Positions 36,393 to 45,108 of a stretch of 64,000 nt of DNA are shown piece by piece. This DNA comes from Actinomyces weissii (GTDB lineage Bacteria; Actinomycetota; Actinomycetes; Actinomycetales; Actinomycetaceae). The notes beneath the pieces are model-generated. The model searched no databases, was not told where the DNA came from, and saw only the letters and a program-made list of their open reading frames with translations. The position numbers were made by a program, and so were the translations under genes. Every line of letters starts with the position of its first letter. The stretch's first letter is position 1. The DNA lies in assembly GCF_016598775.1 (NCBI RefSeq), contig NZ_CP066802.1, positions 1,860,001 through 1,924,000 on the forward strand, in the 5' to 3' direction.

Positions 36393-38366
36393 TCAGTCGT
36401 CGGCGTCGGCCAGGGAGCTGCCCTGCGGCGTCGTCTTGGAGATGACCATGAGGAACTCCGCGTTGGAGCCGGTCTCCTTGAGCTTGCCCAGCACCAGCTC
36501 CAGGGCCTGCTGCTGCTCCAGCCCGGTGAACAGGCGGCGCAGGCGCCACATGATCTTGAGCTGGGCCGGGTCGATCAGGAACTCCTCGCGGCGGGTGGAG
36601 GAGGCCGCCACGTCCACGGCCGGGAAGAGCCGCTTCTCGGCCAGCTGGCGGGACAGGCGCAGCTCCATGTTGCCGGTGCCCTTGAACTCCTCGAAGATCA
36701 CCTCGTCCATCTTGGAGCCGGTCTCCACCAGGGCGGTGGCCAGGATGGTCAGGGAGCCGCCGTTCTCAATGTTGCGGGCGGCCCCGAAGAAGCGCTTGGG
36801 CGGGTACAGGGCGGAGGCGTCCACACCACCGGAGAGAATGCGCCCGCTGACCGGGGCGGCCAGGTTGTAGGCGCGCCCCAGGCGGGTGATGGAGTCCAGC
36901 AGCACCACCACGTCCTGCCCCAGCTCCACCAGGCGCTTGGCCCGCTCGATAGCCAGCTCGGCCACGGTGGTGTGGTCGGAGGCCGGCCGGTCAAAGGTGG
37001 AGGCGATGACCTCACCCTTGACGGTGCGCTGCATGTCGGTGACCTCCTCGGGGCGCTCGTCCACGAGCACCACCATGAGGTGCACCTCCGGGTTGTTGAT
37101 GGCGATGGCGTTGGCGATCTGCTGCAGCACGATGGTCTTACCGGCCTTGGGCGGGGAGACGATCAGGCCACGCTGCCCCTTGCCGATCGGGGAGACCAGG
37201 TCGATGACACGCGGGGTCAGGGCCTTAGGCGTGGTCTCCAGGCGCAGCTGCTCCTGGGGGTACAGGGGCGTGAGCTTGGTGAAGTCCGGGCGGCGCTTGG
37301 CCCGCTCCGGGTCCATGCCGTTGACCGTGTCCACGCTGACCAGCGGGTTGTACTTGACGCGCCCGGCGGCCCGGTTGCGGCGCCCCTGGCGTCCGGCGCC
37401 CCGGTGCGGCTGCTCGGACTCCCCGCCCTCGCGCACCCACCCGGTGATGGCGTCCCCGGGCCGCAGGCCGTAGTTCTTGATCTGCTGCTGGCTGACGTAG
37501 ACGTCCTTGGGACCGGGCAGGTAGCCGGAGGTGCGCAGGTAGGCGTGGTTGGAGTCGGAGGCGTCCAGGATGCCCGCCACCGGCAGGAGCACCTCGTCCT
37601 CCCGGGGGGCGCGCTGGCCGCCGTCCTGGTGGCCCTGGTGGCCGCCGTCCTGGTGGTTCTGCCCGTTCTGGCGCTCGTCACGGCCCCGACGACGTCCGCG
37701 GCGGCGGCGTCCGGAGCGCCCCTCCTCCTCCCAGTCGTCCCGCTGGCCGCCCTGGCGCGCCTCACTGGGCTCGACCACGGGGGTGCCGGTTACGTCGGCC
37801 AGGTCACGCATCAGCGCGGCCTTGGCGTCCTGGTGCTCGGGGCCACCCTCCTGGCCGCCCTCAGCCTGGGCCCGACGCCGGCCACGGCGCGCACCCTCCT
37901 GGCGGCCCTGCGCCTCCTCGCCCCGGTTACGGCGTTCCGCCCGCTCGTTCCAGTCGGTGCGCGCCGGGCGCCGCTCGCGCAGGCCGCGCTCCGGGCTGGC
38001 AGCCGGCTCCTCCCCCTGGTCCCGCTCCCCCGCCTCCGGCTCGGTACGGGTCTGTGGCAGGTCCAGCAGCGGGGCGGCGGTGGGAGCACCGGCGGCCGCT
38101 GTGGCCCGACGGCGTCGACCGCGCCCGCCGACCGGCTCCGGGGCGCCCTCCGGGGCCGCCGTCGCAGCGGCAGCCGCCTGGCTCGGCTCGGCCGCGGAGG
38201 CTGCGGCCGGGGGCTCATCGCCTGCGCGGGCGGCCTTGATGGTGGCAACCAGCTCGCTCTTGCGCATCCGGGAGGTGCCTTTGAGGCCCATCTGGCTGGC
38301 GAGGCCCTGGAGCTCAGCCAGTCGCATGGCGGTCAGTGTGGTGGCTTTGGGGGAGGTCTCGGTCAC
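36393..38366 (-). CDS. rho: Transcription termination factor Rho
   Basis: 657 aa. Hexameric RNA-dependent ATPase that releases transcripts. The start is taken as GTG 38366 (AAGGA upstream; [30 protein letters not shown] is the Rho N-terminal helix domain). Residues ~50-290 are a large Arg/Glu/Gly-rich disordered insert typical of high-GC actinobacteria. The RNA-binding cold-shock fold follows, with Walker A SPPKAGKT near 403-410, [26 protein letters not shown] and [21 protein letters not shown]. It ends at SLADADD. Confidence 0.97.
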   Translation of the reverse strand: MTETSPKATTLTAMRLAELQGLASQMGLKGTSRMRKSELVATIKAARAGDEPPAAASAAEPSQAAAAATAAPEGAPEPVGGRGRRRRATAAAGAPTAAPLLDLPQTRTEPEAGERDQGEEPAASPERGLRERRPARTDWNERAERRNRGEEAQGRQEGARRGRRRAQAEGGQEGGPEHQDAKAALMRDLADVTGTPVVEPSEARQGGQRDDWEEEGRSGRRRRGRRRGRDERQNGQNHQDGGHQGHQDGGQRAPREDEVLLPVAGILDASDSNHAYLRTSGYLPGPKDVYVSQQQIKNYGLRPGDAITGWVREGGESEQPHRGAGRQGRRNRAAGRVKYNPLVSVDTVNGMDPERAKRRPDFTKLTPLYPQEQLRLETTPKALTPRVIDLVSPIGKGQRGLIVSPPKAGKTIVLQQIANAIAINNPEVHLMVVLVDERPEEVTDMQRTVKGEVIASTFDRPASDHTTVAELAIERAKRLVELGQDVVVLLDSITRLGRAYNLAAPVSGRILSGGVDASALYPPKRFFGAARNIENGGSLTILATALVETGSKMDEVIFEEFKGTGNMELRLSRQLAEKRLFPAVDVAASSTRREEFLIDPAQLKIMWRLRRLFTGLEQQQALELVLGKLKETGSNAEFLMVISKTTPQGSSLADADD

Positions 38367-38747
38367 GAGGGTCCTTACAGTGTGCTTTGGCTCCGGCAGA
38401 TCCGGTGGCGTAGGGAGGGACCGTCCGGATAGGTCACGGGGAAGGTCCGGCACAGCGGGATCCCGGGGTTACACCACCGGTCCGAGGCTGATGCTGACGC
38501 GGGCCGCTACGGTCCTGACGCCAGGGAGAGTCTAACAGCATCCGGCAGCCTGTTGCATCCGGCTGCCAGCCGGAGCCACAGGCCCCTGACGGTCCCGGCG
38601 TCCTGCCAGGGCACCGGCCGACCTGTAGGTGCAGCAGCCCCCTGGCGAGGGCCTCACTCCCTCTGCGCAGCACAGGTACTGAGCAGCCTCGCGCCTGCCG
38701 GGCCAGGACGCCTGTCAGCGTGGGCTGCTGGCGGCCGGTCAGCCGCC
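38367..38747. other. 381-bp rho upstream region
   Basis: No gene is seen. GCATCCGGCAGCC and GCATCCGGCTGCC lie side by side near 38538-38570 and can form a dyad. Actinobacterial rho leaders are often autoregulated, but I see no decisive structure here. Confidence 0.4.
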
Positions 38748-39803
38748 TCAGGGCCAGGAGAGCAGCAGCGCCCCCACCGCACTGGCACAGGCCACCGCCA
38801 CCGCCAGGGTCAGGGGCACGAAACGCAGCACGAATCCTCTGCCCCAGGCCCCGTACTGCATGGCCACCAGCTTGAGGTCCACCATCGGGCCCACCACCAG
38901 GAAGGCCAGCTGGGCTGTCGGGTGCACCCCCACGAAGGAGGCGGCCACAAAGGCGTCCGCCTCTGAGCACAGGCTGAGCAGCACCGCCAGCCCCGCCAGG
39001 ACCAGCACCGCCACGGCCGGGTTCTGCCCCATCACGGACAGCCAGCTGCGCGGTGCCGCCACCTTTATCAGGGCCGCCGCCATGGCCCCGGCCGCCAGGT
39101 AGCCGCCAGCGCCCATCAGGTCGTGCACGGCTGCGGCACGGAACACCTCTGCCCGGCTGGCTCCGCCGTGCGTGTGGTGCAGCCCCTGCCCGCTGCCCTG
39201 CCCCCGCCCCAGGATGATCCAGACCCAACCGACCAGCACCGCGGCCAGCAGCGAGGCCAGCAGCCGGGCCCACACCATGGCCGGGTTGCCAGGGAAGGCG
39301 ACGGCAGTGGAGACCAGCACCACGGGGTTCACGGCGGGACTGGCCAGCAGGAAGGCGTAGGCGGCCGCCGGTGGCAGACCTTGGCGGATCAGGGACTGGG
39401 CCACGGGCACCGAGGCGCACTCGCAGCCTGGCAGCAAGGTGCCGCAGGCGGCGGCCGCAGGCACGGCCAGCCGCTGGTCGCGGGGAGTGAGCCGACGCAG
39501 CAGGGACTGGGGCACCAGGGCCGCAACCAGCGCCGACACGAGCACCCCTAGCACCAGGAAGGGCAGCGCCTGCAAGGTGATCGCCACGGTTACGGCCGCC
39601 CAGGCCTCGAACGCTCCCCCGAGAGCCAACAGCCTGCCGGTGCGGCCTTGCAGCCCCAGGCACAGGGCCACGAGACCGGTGGCGGCAGCAGGGAGGAGCC
39701 AGCGGCCGGCGGCCGCCCGGCGAGCCACCTCCTGCGTCACCTCGCCGACCTCCGTGGTTGCCGGGGTCCGCGGGCTGGGTCCCGGTGCTGGCTGGCGGCC
39801 CAT
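38748..39803 (-). CDS. ArsP/DUF318-family permease
   Basis: 351 aa integral membrane protein with eight or more helices. LLPGCECASVPVAQSLIRQGLPPAAAYAFLLASPAVNPVVLVSTA is the family hallmark, with the conserved GCEC and SPAVNPVV. Members include organoarsenical and metal(loid) exporters; substrate unproven here. A His-containing loop (LHHTHGG) sits between halves. GTG 39806 or ATG 39803 start; both overlap the stop of the upstream partner gene. Confidence 0.85.
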   Translation of the reverse strand: MGRQPAPGPSPRTPATTEVGEVTQEVARRAAAGRWLLPAAATGLVALCLGLQGRTGRLLALGGAFEAWAAVTVAITLQALPFLVLGVLVSALVAALVPQSLLRRLTPRDQRLAVPAAAACGTLLPGCECASVPVAQSLIRQGLPPAAAYAFLLASPAVNPVVLVSTAVAFPGNPAMVWARLLASLLAAVLVGWVWIILGRGQGSGQGLHHTHGGASRAEVFRAAAVHDLMGAGGYLAAGAMAAALIKVAAPRSWLSVMGQNPAVAVLVLAGLAVLLSLCSEADAFVAASFVGVHPTAQLAFLVVGPMVDLKLVAMQYGAWGRGFVLRFVPLTLAVAVACASAVGALLLSWP

Positions 39804-40627
39804 CACAGGTAGGGGGCCTGGGGCTGGGGCACGGGCTCCAGATGGGTGACCCGTATGGTGGGCAGCACCGTGCCCGACCTGGTGTCCACCACCCCGGTCA
39901 CCTGGTACCAGCGGTCCGTCTGCGGCTCCTGGGGCAGGTCCTCCAGCACCACCTGGTAGGCGACGGCGTCGGCGGCGCAGCAGAAGATCTTGAAGCGGCC
40001 CAGGTGCCAGCCGCCGGTAGGGCCGGGCAGCGCCACTCCGAGCACGGAGACGGTGCGGCCCTCCAGGTCAGCCTTGTCCGCCAGGGTGTAGCGGTCGGCC
40101 AGCTCGTCCAGGGGCAGCTGGTTGACGGTGCCGGTGGGCAGCGGCGGGAGGACGGCAGCGCCGTCGGGGCCTGAGCCTGTAGTCGTGGCAACGCGCACCC
40201 GCAGGCTCTGCCGTCCGGTTCCTGGGGAGTCAGTGAGTCCGCCCGCTACCGCCGCGGAGGACATGTGCGCGGCTCCCAGGGGGCTGGGTGCGCACAGCAC
40301 CACCAGGAGCAGGGGCACCAGCAGCAGCCAGGTGCTGGCACGGACCGGCGAGTGGGCACGGAGCACCTCGGGGCGGTCCAGGTCCACCAGGGTCCACAGG
40401 GACAGGACCACCAGGGCCAGCGCGGACACCAGGACCAGCGGCTGGAAGCGCGGCTGCAGGTACAGGTTGAGCCTGCCGTTCAATGACAGCACCAGGGCCG
40501 CCAGGCCCAGCACCGCCATGAGGGCAGCCGCCTGGACGGAACCTGCCGCGGCCCGACGCACCGGGTCCGGGACGGGCACCTGTAATGGTGCCCGTCCCGG
40601 ACCCTGGGGCTGCTGGTGCCTGCTCAT
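39803..40627 (-). CDS. TIGR03943-type permease-partner membrane protein (YcgQ-like)
   Basis: 274 aa, start at ATG 40627 after GGAAGGA. Two to three N-terminal helices (AALMAVLGLAALVLSL, LVLVSALALVVLSLWTLV, STWLLLVPLLLVVLCAPS) precede an extracellular domain ending in FKIFCCAADAVAYQVVL, the CC motif that marks this family. It always accompanies the DUF318 permease, as here (stop and start overlap). The pair probably forms a two-subunit transporter, with metal ligation by the cysteines an inference. Confidence 0.88.
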   Translation of the reverse strand: MSRHQQPQGPGRAPLQVPVPDPVRRAAAGSVQAAALMAVLGLAALVLSLNGRLNLYLQPRFQPLVLVSALALVVLSLWTLVDLDRPEVLRAHSPVRASTWLLLVPLLLVVLCAPSPLGAAHMSSAAVAGGLTDSPGTGRQSLRVRVATTTGSGPDGAAVLPPLPTGTVNQLPLDELADRYTLADKADLEGRTVSVLGVALPGPTGGWHLGRFKIFCCAADAVAYQVVLEDLPQEPQTDRWYQVTGVVDTRSGTVLPTIRVTHLEPVPQPQAPYL

Positions 40628-40702
40628 CCTGTCCTTCCTGCCGGGCCGGGCGGCGCCAAGTGGCGCGGGGCCCACCGGCCAGGCAGGCACCCTGCAGAAA
40701 GG

Positions 40703-41428
40703 TTAGCCCTGCTGCTCCCCCTTGCCCGTGCCCGGACTCAGGAGCTGCCCCATGGGCTTGAAGTCGCTCAGGGCGTCAACTGGCGCCTGGCGGCTGGTCT
40801 GGCCCACCAGCTGAGCCAGCTGCTTGCCCGCCCGCTCGATGCGGTTGGCCAGCGCCTCAGCACGATGCGTCTGGGAGCTGGTGTCCTCCCAGGCAGCCCC
40901 AAAGTCCTCGGAGGCCGCGAACACGGCGCTAGGTGCGGCCAGGGCACCCAGGTGGGCTACCAGGGGACGCAAGGCGGTCTCCGTGACCAGGCTGTGCCGG
41001 GCGGTCCCCCCGGTGGCCCCCAGCAGCACCGGGGCCCCCTTGAGGGTGCCCTCGGGCAGCACGTCGATGAAGGACTTGAACAGGCCCGAGTAGGAGGCCT
41101 GGAGGACCGGGCTGACCAGGATGACGCCGTCGGCGTCGCGCAGGTCCGCTACCACCTCCTCCAGGGCGGGGCTCAGGGCACCGCCGATGGAGGCGCCCGC
41201 GATGTCCACGGCCAGCGGACGCAGGCCGTGGGTCTTGACGGACGCCAGGCGGGAGCCTTCCTCCAGGGCCTGCCGGGTGGCCACGGTCAGACGCTCGGCG
41301 AGCATGGAGCTGGTCGAGGGGGTGCCCAGGCCTGCGTGCACGGCCACGATCCGGGCCAGCCGCCCAGCCTGGGAACGCTGCCAGGCGTCCTCGGTCACAC
41401 GCGGCTCAGAGTTGTTGCTGGACGTCAC
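40703..41428 (-). CDS. NADPH-dependent FMN reductase (CE1759-like)
   Basis: 241 aa flavodoxin-fold reductase; IVAVHAGLGTPSTSSMLAERL (phosphate loop), DADGVILVSPVLQASYSGLFKSFIDVLPEGTLKGAPVLLGATGG. It supplies FMNH2 to the LLM-class monooxygenase encoded upstream. GTG 41428 overlaps that gene's stop (GTGA). The pair corresponds to the LLM_duo CE1758/CE1759 type of corynebacteria. Confidence 0.88.
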   Translation of the reverse strand: MTSSNNSEPRVTEDAWQRSQAGRLARIVAVHAGLGTPSTSSMLAERLTVATRQALEEGSRLASVKTHGLRPLAVDIAGASIGGALSPALEEVVADLRDADGVILVSPVLQASYSGLFKSFIDVLPEGTLKGAPVLLGATGGTARHSLVTETALRPLVAHLGALAAPSAVFAASEDFGAAWEDTSSQTHRAEALANRIERAGKQLAQLVGQTSRQAPVDALSDFKPMGQLLSPGTGKGEQQG

Positions 41429-42618
41429 AGGCGGACCTTCCTTCCGGTCAGGGGGTCGAACTCGTTGGTCAGCTCGAAGGGCTCTTCGGCTGGGGGCTGG
41501 CTGCCGGTAAGGGTCGCCAGGTGACGGGGGTGCAGCGGGGCGTCGGGCACGTCCTCGGGGCGTCCGCTCTCCAGCTCGGCACGCAGGGCGGGGACCACCT
41601 CGGTACCCAGGATCTCCAGCTGGCGCATGACCTCGGCGTGGGGGACCCCGCCCATGTCGATGAGGAAGGCCTGGCGCTGGTAGTCACCAACCACCTCACG
41701 GTAGCCCAGGTACTTCTCCACCACCTGCTCGGGAGTGCCGACGGCGAGCGGGGTGCTCGCGGTCATCTCCTCCAGGGAGGCGCCCTGGTAGACGTAGGTG
41801 TTGCGGAAGTAGGGGGTGTAGCGCTCAATGGCTTCAGCCTGGCTGGACCCCAGGAACACCTGGCCACCCAGCCCCACGAAGGCCTGCTCGGCGCGCCCGT
41901 GCCCGTAGTGCTCGAAGCGGCTGCGGTAGAGGTCCACCATGCGGCGCACGTGGTCAGCGGGCCAGAAGATGTTGTTGTGGAAGAAGCCGTCACCGTAGTA
42001 GGCGGCCTGCTCAGCGATCTGGGGGCTGCGGATGGAGCCGTGCCAGACGAAGGGGGCCACGCCGTCCAGGGGGCGGGGCATGGAGGTGAAGTCGGTCAGG
42101 GGGGTACGGAACTCGCCCTGCCAGTCGACGTTGGTCTGCTCCCACAGGGTCCGCAGCAGCTGGTAGTTCTCGACGGCCAGGGAGATGCCCTGACGGATGT
42201 CCTTGCCGAACCAGGGGTAGACCGGCCCGGTGTTGCCCCGCCCCATCATGAGGTCCAGCCGGCCGTCAGCCAGGTGCTGGAGGTAGGCGTACTCCTCCGC
42301 CAGGCGCACGGGGTCGTTGGTGGTGATGAGGGTGGTGGCGGTGGACAGCAGCAGGTCCTTGGTCTGGGCCGCGACGCTGGCGAGCAGGGCCACCGGACTG
42401 GAGGGCACGAAAGGCGGGTTGTGGTGCTCACCGGTGGCGAAGAAGTCCAGCCCGAGCTGCTCGGCGGCGATCGCCATCTCCACGGTGTTCTTGATGCGCT
42501 GGTGCTCGCTGGGCGCCTTGCCGGTGGCCGGGTCGGAGGTGATGTCCCCGACGGTGAAGATCCCGAAGTGCATACGGTTGCGCCCACGGGGGCTGCTGGA
42601 AGCTGTGGCGGTGCTCAT
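41425..42618 (-). CDS. LLM-class flavin-dependent oxidoreductase (CE1758-like)
   Basis: 397 aa luciferase-like monooxygenase. MHFGIFTVGDI, FFATGEHHNPPFVPSSPVALLASVAAQTKDLLLSTATTLI, RLDLMMGRGNTGPVYPWFG are the bacterial luciferase signatures. The tail resembles LTGRKVRL. ATG 42618 follows AGGAG. First gene of a two-gene operon driven by the promoter at 42678-42705, whose spacer is filled by a palindrome. Substrate unknown; homologues are oxidative-stress-induced in Corynebacterium. Confidence 0.9.
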   Translation of the reverse strand: MSTATASSSPRGRNRMHFGIFTVGDITSDPATGKAPSEHQRIKNTVEMAIAAEQLGLDFFATGEHHNPPFVPSSPVALLASVAAQTKDLLLSTATTLITTNDPVRLAEEYAYLQHLADGRLDLMMGRGNTGPVYPWFGKDIRQGISLAVENYQLLRTLWEQTNVDWQGEFRTPLTDFTSMPRPLDGVAPFVWHGSIRSPQIAEQAAYYGDGFFHNNIFWPADHVRRMVDLYRSRFEHYGHGRAEQAFVGLGGQVFLGSSQAEAIERYTPYFRNTYVYQGASLEEMTASTPLAVGTPEQVVEKYLGYREVVGDYQRQAFLIDMGGVPHAEVMRQLEILGTEVVPALRAELESGRPEDVPDAPLHPRHLATLTGSQPPAEEPFELTNEFDPLTGRKVRL

Positions 42619-42677
42619 GTCTCTCCTAGGGGGGCGCCCCGACAGGGGCCCCGGTCTGCCTACTTGGTACGGCACCC

Positions 42678-42705
42678 ATAATAGTTGAGTACTCAACTAC
42701 TTCAA
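42678..42705 (-). promoter_or_regulatory. Promoter of the LLM/FMN-reductase operon
   Basis: Minus strand: TTGAAG (42700-42705), 16-bp spacer, TATTAT (42678-42683). The spacer and one base of the -10 are occupied by an 18-bp palindrome, so a bound protein would block RNA polymerase. Confidence 0.75.
42682..42699. promoter_or_regulatory. 18-bp perfect palindromic operator, MarR/RosR-like
   Basis: TAGTTGAGTACTCAACTA reads the same on both strands. It matches, outside the central four bases and one outer base, the TTGTTGA-N4-TCAACWA site I recall for the H2O2-sensing MarR regulator RosR of Corynebacterium glutamicum, which controls FMN-reductase and monooxygenase genes. No regulator gene is adjacent, so it would act in trans. 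Confidence 0.75.
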
Positions 42706-42808
42706 GGGAGACCCTGGACACAGCTGGGTAACGAATCTGCCACCACCCTCGCCCGCGGCGTCCTGTACCCTCCCCGGTAGGAAACCGATCATGAGGAGAT
42801 AACGGGCT

Positions 42809-44212
42809 ATGCCTAGCACCCCCACAGGTGAGCTCCACGAGGTCGGAGTTGACGAGCTGTTCTTCTCCACCACCGACGACAAAGGCGTGATCCAGAGGGC
42901 CAACGACGTCTTCGTGCGGCTCTCACACTTTGACGCCAGCAGCCTCAGTGACGCCCCGCACAACCTGGTGCGGCACCCAGCCATGCCGGCTGCAGCCTTC
43001 CGAGTCATGTGGGACACCCTCAAGGCGGGCCAGCCCTTTGCCGCCTACGTGCGCAACCTGGCCGCCACCGGCTCAGAGTACAGGGTCTTCGCCACCATCA
43101 CCCCGCTGCGCGCAGGCGGCTACCTATCCGTACGCTCCCGCCCCATGCGCCCTGACCTGGAGCAGACCGCCTACTCCCTGTACGAGCAGGTCCTGGACCT
43201 AGAGCACGCCACTGCAGCCAACGGCGCCAGCCGCCGTCAGGTCGCCGAGCAAGGTGCCACCAGGCTGGTAGGGCTCCTGTCAGAGTCAGGGCTGGAGTCC
43301 TACGAGTCCTTCCAGAACCTGGCCCTGCCCGCAGAGGTAGCCAGCCGGGAGGAGGCCAGCAGCGGGCTGCCACAACGGCCCGACGCCACCGGCCCCCTGG
43401 CCCAGGCGCTCAGCGCCGTGCACGCACTGAGCGCCGGACTGGACTCCTGGATGAGCCGGCTGGAGGAGCTCTCCGACCTGGACCAGTCCCTGCGCCGGGC
43501 CTCCAAGCGGCTAGGCCGTGCGGTAGGCACCGGCACCATCAACGAGCAGACCGTCAGCACCCTGGACCGCTCCGACGCCCAGGTGGCGACCCTGGCGCAG
43601 CTGCTGGACCTGTGGCTGCAGATGCAGGCACTCGTCACCCCTCAGGTGGCCCGCCTGCAGCAGACCCTGGCCCAGATGGAGACCAATGTGGGACGCACCC
43701 GGTTCCGCATCGCCCTGGCCCGCCTGCACGCATCCATGACCGCGACCTTCCTGGCCGAGCTGATCGACGCCGCCCAGGGCCCGCAGGAGCAGGCAGGCGG
43801 TACCAGCCAGGACACCATCTTGACCCAGGGCGCCGTCAACGACCTGGGCCAGGCCCTGCAGGAAGGGGTGGAGGACCTGGCCGCCCAGGCCGCCAGCTAC
43901 CGTGACCTGGCCCAGCGGACCAGTGAGGCCGTCAGCCAGGTGGAGCGGCTGCTGACCGTGCCCCACCAGCTCCTGGAGCTGTGGACCAGCAGCCCGCGGG
44001 CCAGCGACCCGACGCTGGCCGACAGCGCCCGCTCCCTGACCCGGGCCGCCAGCACGGCGCTGTCCGACTCCGAGCGCATCCTCTCCGACCTGGCCGGGCT
44101 GGCCCACCAGTGCGCCGCCACCAGCGGCTCCGGAAGCACCGGCACCGAGCTGCTCGAGCTGGTCACCCAGGTTGGCGACGCCGTCGCCGCCACGGCCCCT
44201 CAGGACAGGTAG
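42809..44212 (+). CDS. Aer-type PAS-domain protein with coiled-coil tail
   Basis: 467 aa. Residues ~12-110 (FFSTTDDKGVIQRANDVFVRLSHFDASSLSDAPHNLVRHPAMPAAAFRVMWDTLKAGQPFAAYVRNLAATGSEYRVFATITPL) are an Aer-like PAS domain that usually binds FAD and senses redox or oxygen. The remaining ~340 residues are predicted helical and Gln/Leu-rich, lacking membrane helices, HAMP and the MCP signalling tip, so it is soluble and its output is unknown. AGGAG precedes the ATG. It is divergent from the LLM operon. Its last 13 bp overlap the 3' end of thrB on the other strand. Confidence 0.8.
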   Translation: MPSTPTGELHEVGVDELFFSTTDDKGVIQRANDVFVRLSHFDASSLSDAPHNLVRHPAMPAAAFRVMWDTLKAGQPFAAYVRNLAATGSEYRVFATITPLRAGGYLSVRSRPMRPDLEQTAYSLYEQVLDLEHATAANGASRRQVAEQGATRLVGLLSESGLESYESFQNLALPAEVASREEASSGLPQRPDATGPLAQALSAVHALSAGLDSWMSRLEELSDLDQSLRRASKRLGRAVGTGTINEQTVSTLDRSDAQVATLAQLLDLWLQMQALVTPQVARLQQTLAQMETNVGRTRFRIALARLHASMTATFLAELIDAAQGPQEQAGGTSQDTILTQGAVNDLGQALQEGVEDLAAQAASYRDLAQRTSEAVSQVERLLTVPHQLLELWTSSPRASDPTLADSARSLTRAASTALSDSERILSDLAGLAHQCAATSGSGSTGTELLELVTQVGDAVAATAPQDR

Positions 44213-45105
44213 GCGCCCTCCAGGTCGATGGCGGGCTCCAGCACGCTCCAGCCGTGGCGCTCCAGGGCCAGGCGCGTGCCCTGCTCCAGACGGGCCAGCA
44301 CCAGCACCGTCGGTCCGGCCCCGGAGATCACCGCCGGATATCCCTGGTCGCGCAAGGAGTCCATGACAGCCATGGAGTCCGGCAGCACCCGGCGTCGGTA
44401 CTGCTGGTGCAGGCGGTCCTCGGTCCCGGCCATCAGCAGGTCGGGGCGGCCCGCCAGGGCCAGCATCAGCACGGCCGCCCGGGCGGTGTTGAACAGGGCG
44501 TCGGCACGCGGCACCGCCGAGGGCAGGACCTTACGGGCCTCCTCCGTGGACAGGCGCGTGGACTCCGGAGGCACCAGGAGGCTCACGGGCAGGGAGGCGT
44601 CCACAGGCATGGGGGCGGCGTGCGGGGTGCCGTCCATGTCGGTCCAGGCCACGGTGGCCCCACCGAAGACCGCGGGGGCGACGTTGTCCGGGTGCCCCTC
44701 AAACTCGGTGGCCAGGCGGAACACGAGCTCGTCGCCGAGCGCCTCCGGCTCGGAGATCAGCCCCCGGGCGAGCATCAGCCCAGCCACCGCGGCGGAGGCC
44801 GAGGACCCCATTCCCCCACCGTGCGGGATGCGGTTGAAGCAGCTCATCTCGAAGCCCGCCTGGGGGGCGCCCACCGCGTCCAGGCCCGCGCGCAGGGCCC
44901 GGACCACCAGGTTGGAGTCGTCCGTGGGAACCTGCCCCTCCCCCACGCCCACCACCTTGACGTGGGTGGACCCTACCACCGGGCGCACCGTGACCTCGTC
45001 GTAGAACCGGAAGGCCATGCCGAAGGAGTCAAAACCCGGCCCCATGTTGGCGGTGGTGGCGGGTACACGCACCGCGGCCCGCTCCTGTGACAGCCTGACC
45101 GACAT
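44200..45105 (-). CDS. thrB: Homoserine kinase
   Basis: 301 aa GHMP kinase phosphorylating homoserine for threonine synthesis. VRVPATTANMGPGFDSFGMA (motif 1), IPHGGGMGSSASAAVAGL (ATP loop, ~93-110) and AVISGAGPTVLVLA (motif 3) are intact. It starts 3 nt after hom stops. The usual actinobacterial thrC between hom and thrB is absent. Confidence 0.95.
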   Translation of the reverse strand: MSVRLSQERAAVRVPATTANMGPGFDSFGMAFRFYDEVTVRPVVGSTHVKVVGVGEGQVPTDDSNLVVRALRAGLDAVGAPQAGFEMSCFNRIPHGGGMGSSASAAVAGLMLARGLISEPEALGDELVFRLATEFEGHPDNVAPAVFGGATVAWTDMDGTPHAAPMPVDASLPVSLLVPPESTRLSTEEARKVLPSAVPRADALFNTARAAVLMLALAGRPDLLMAGTEDRLHQQYRRRVLPDSMAVMDSLRDQGYPAVISGAGPTVLVLARLEQGTRLALERHGWSVLEPAIDLEGAYLS

Positions 45106-45108
45106 GGT

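Noticed and set aside
36375..38432. 685-codon frame antisense to rho
   Set aside because: Shadow of rho in GC-rich sequence; no family features.
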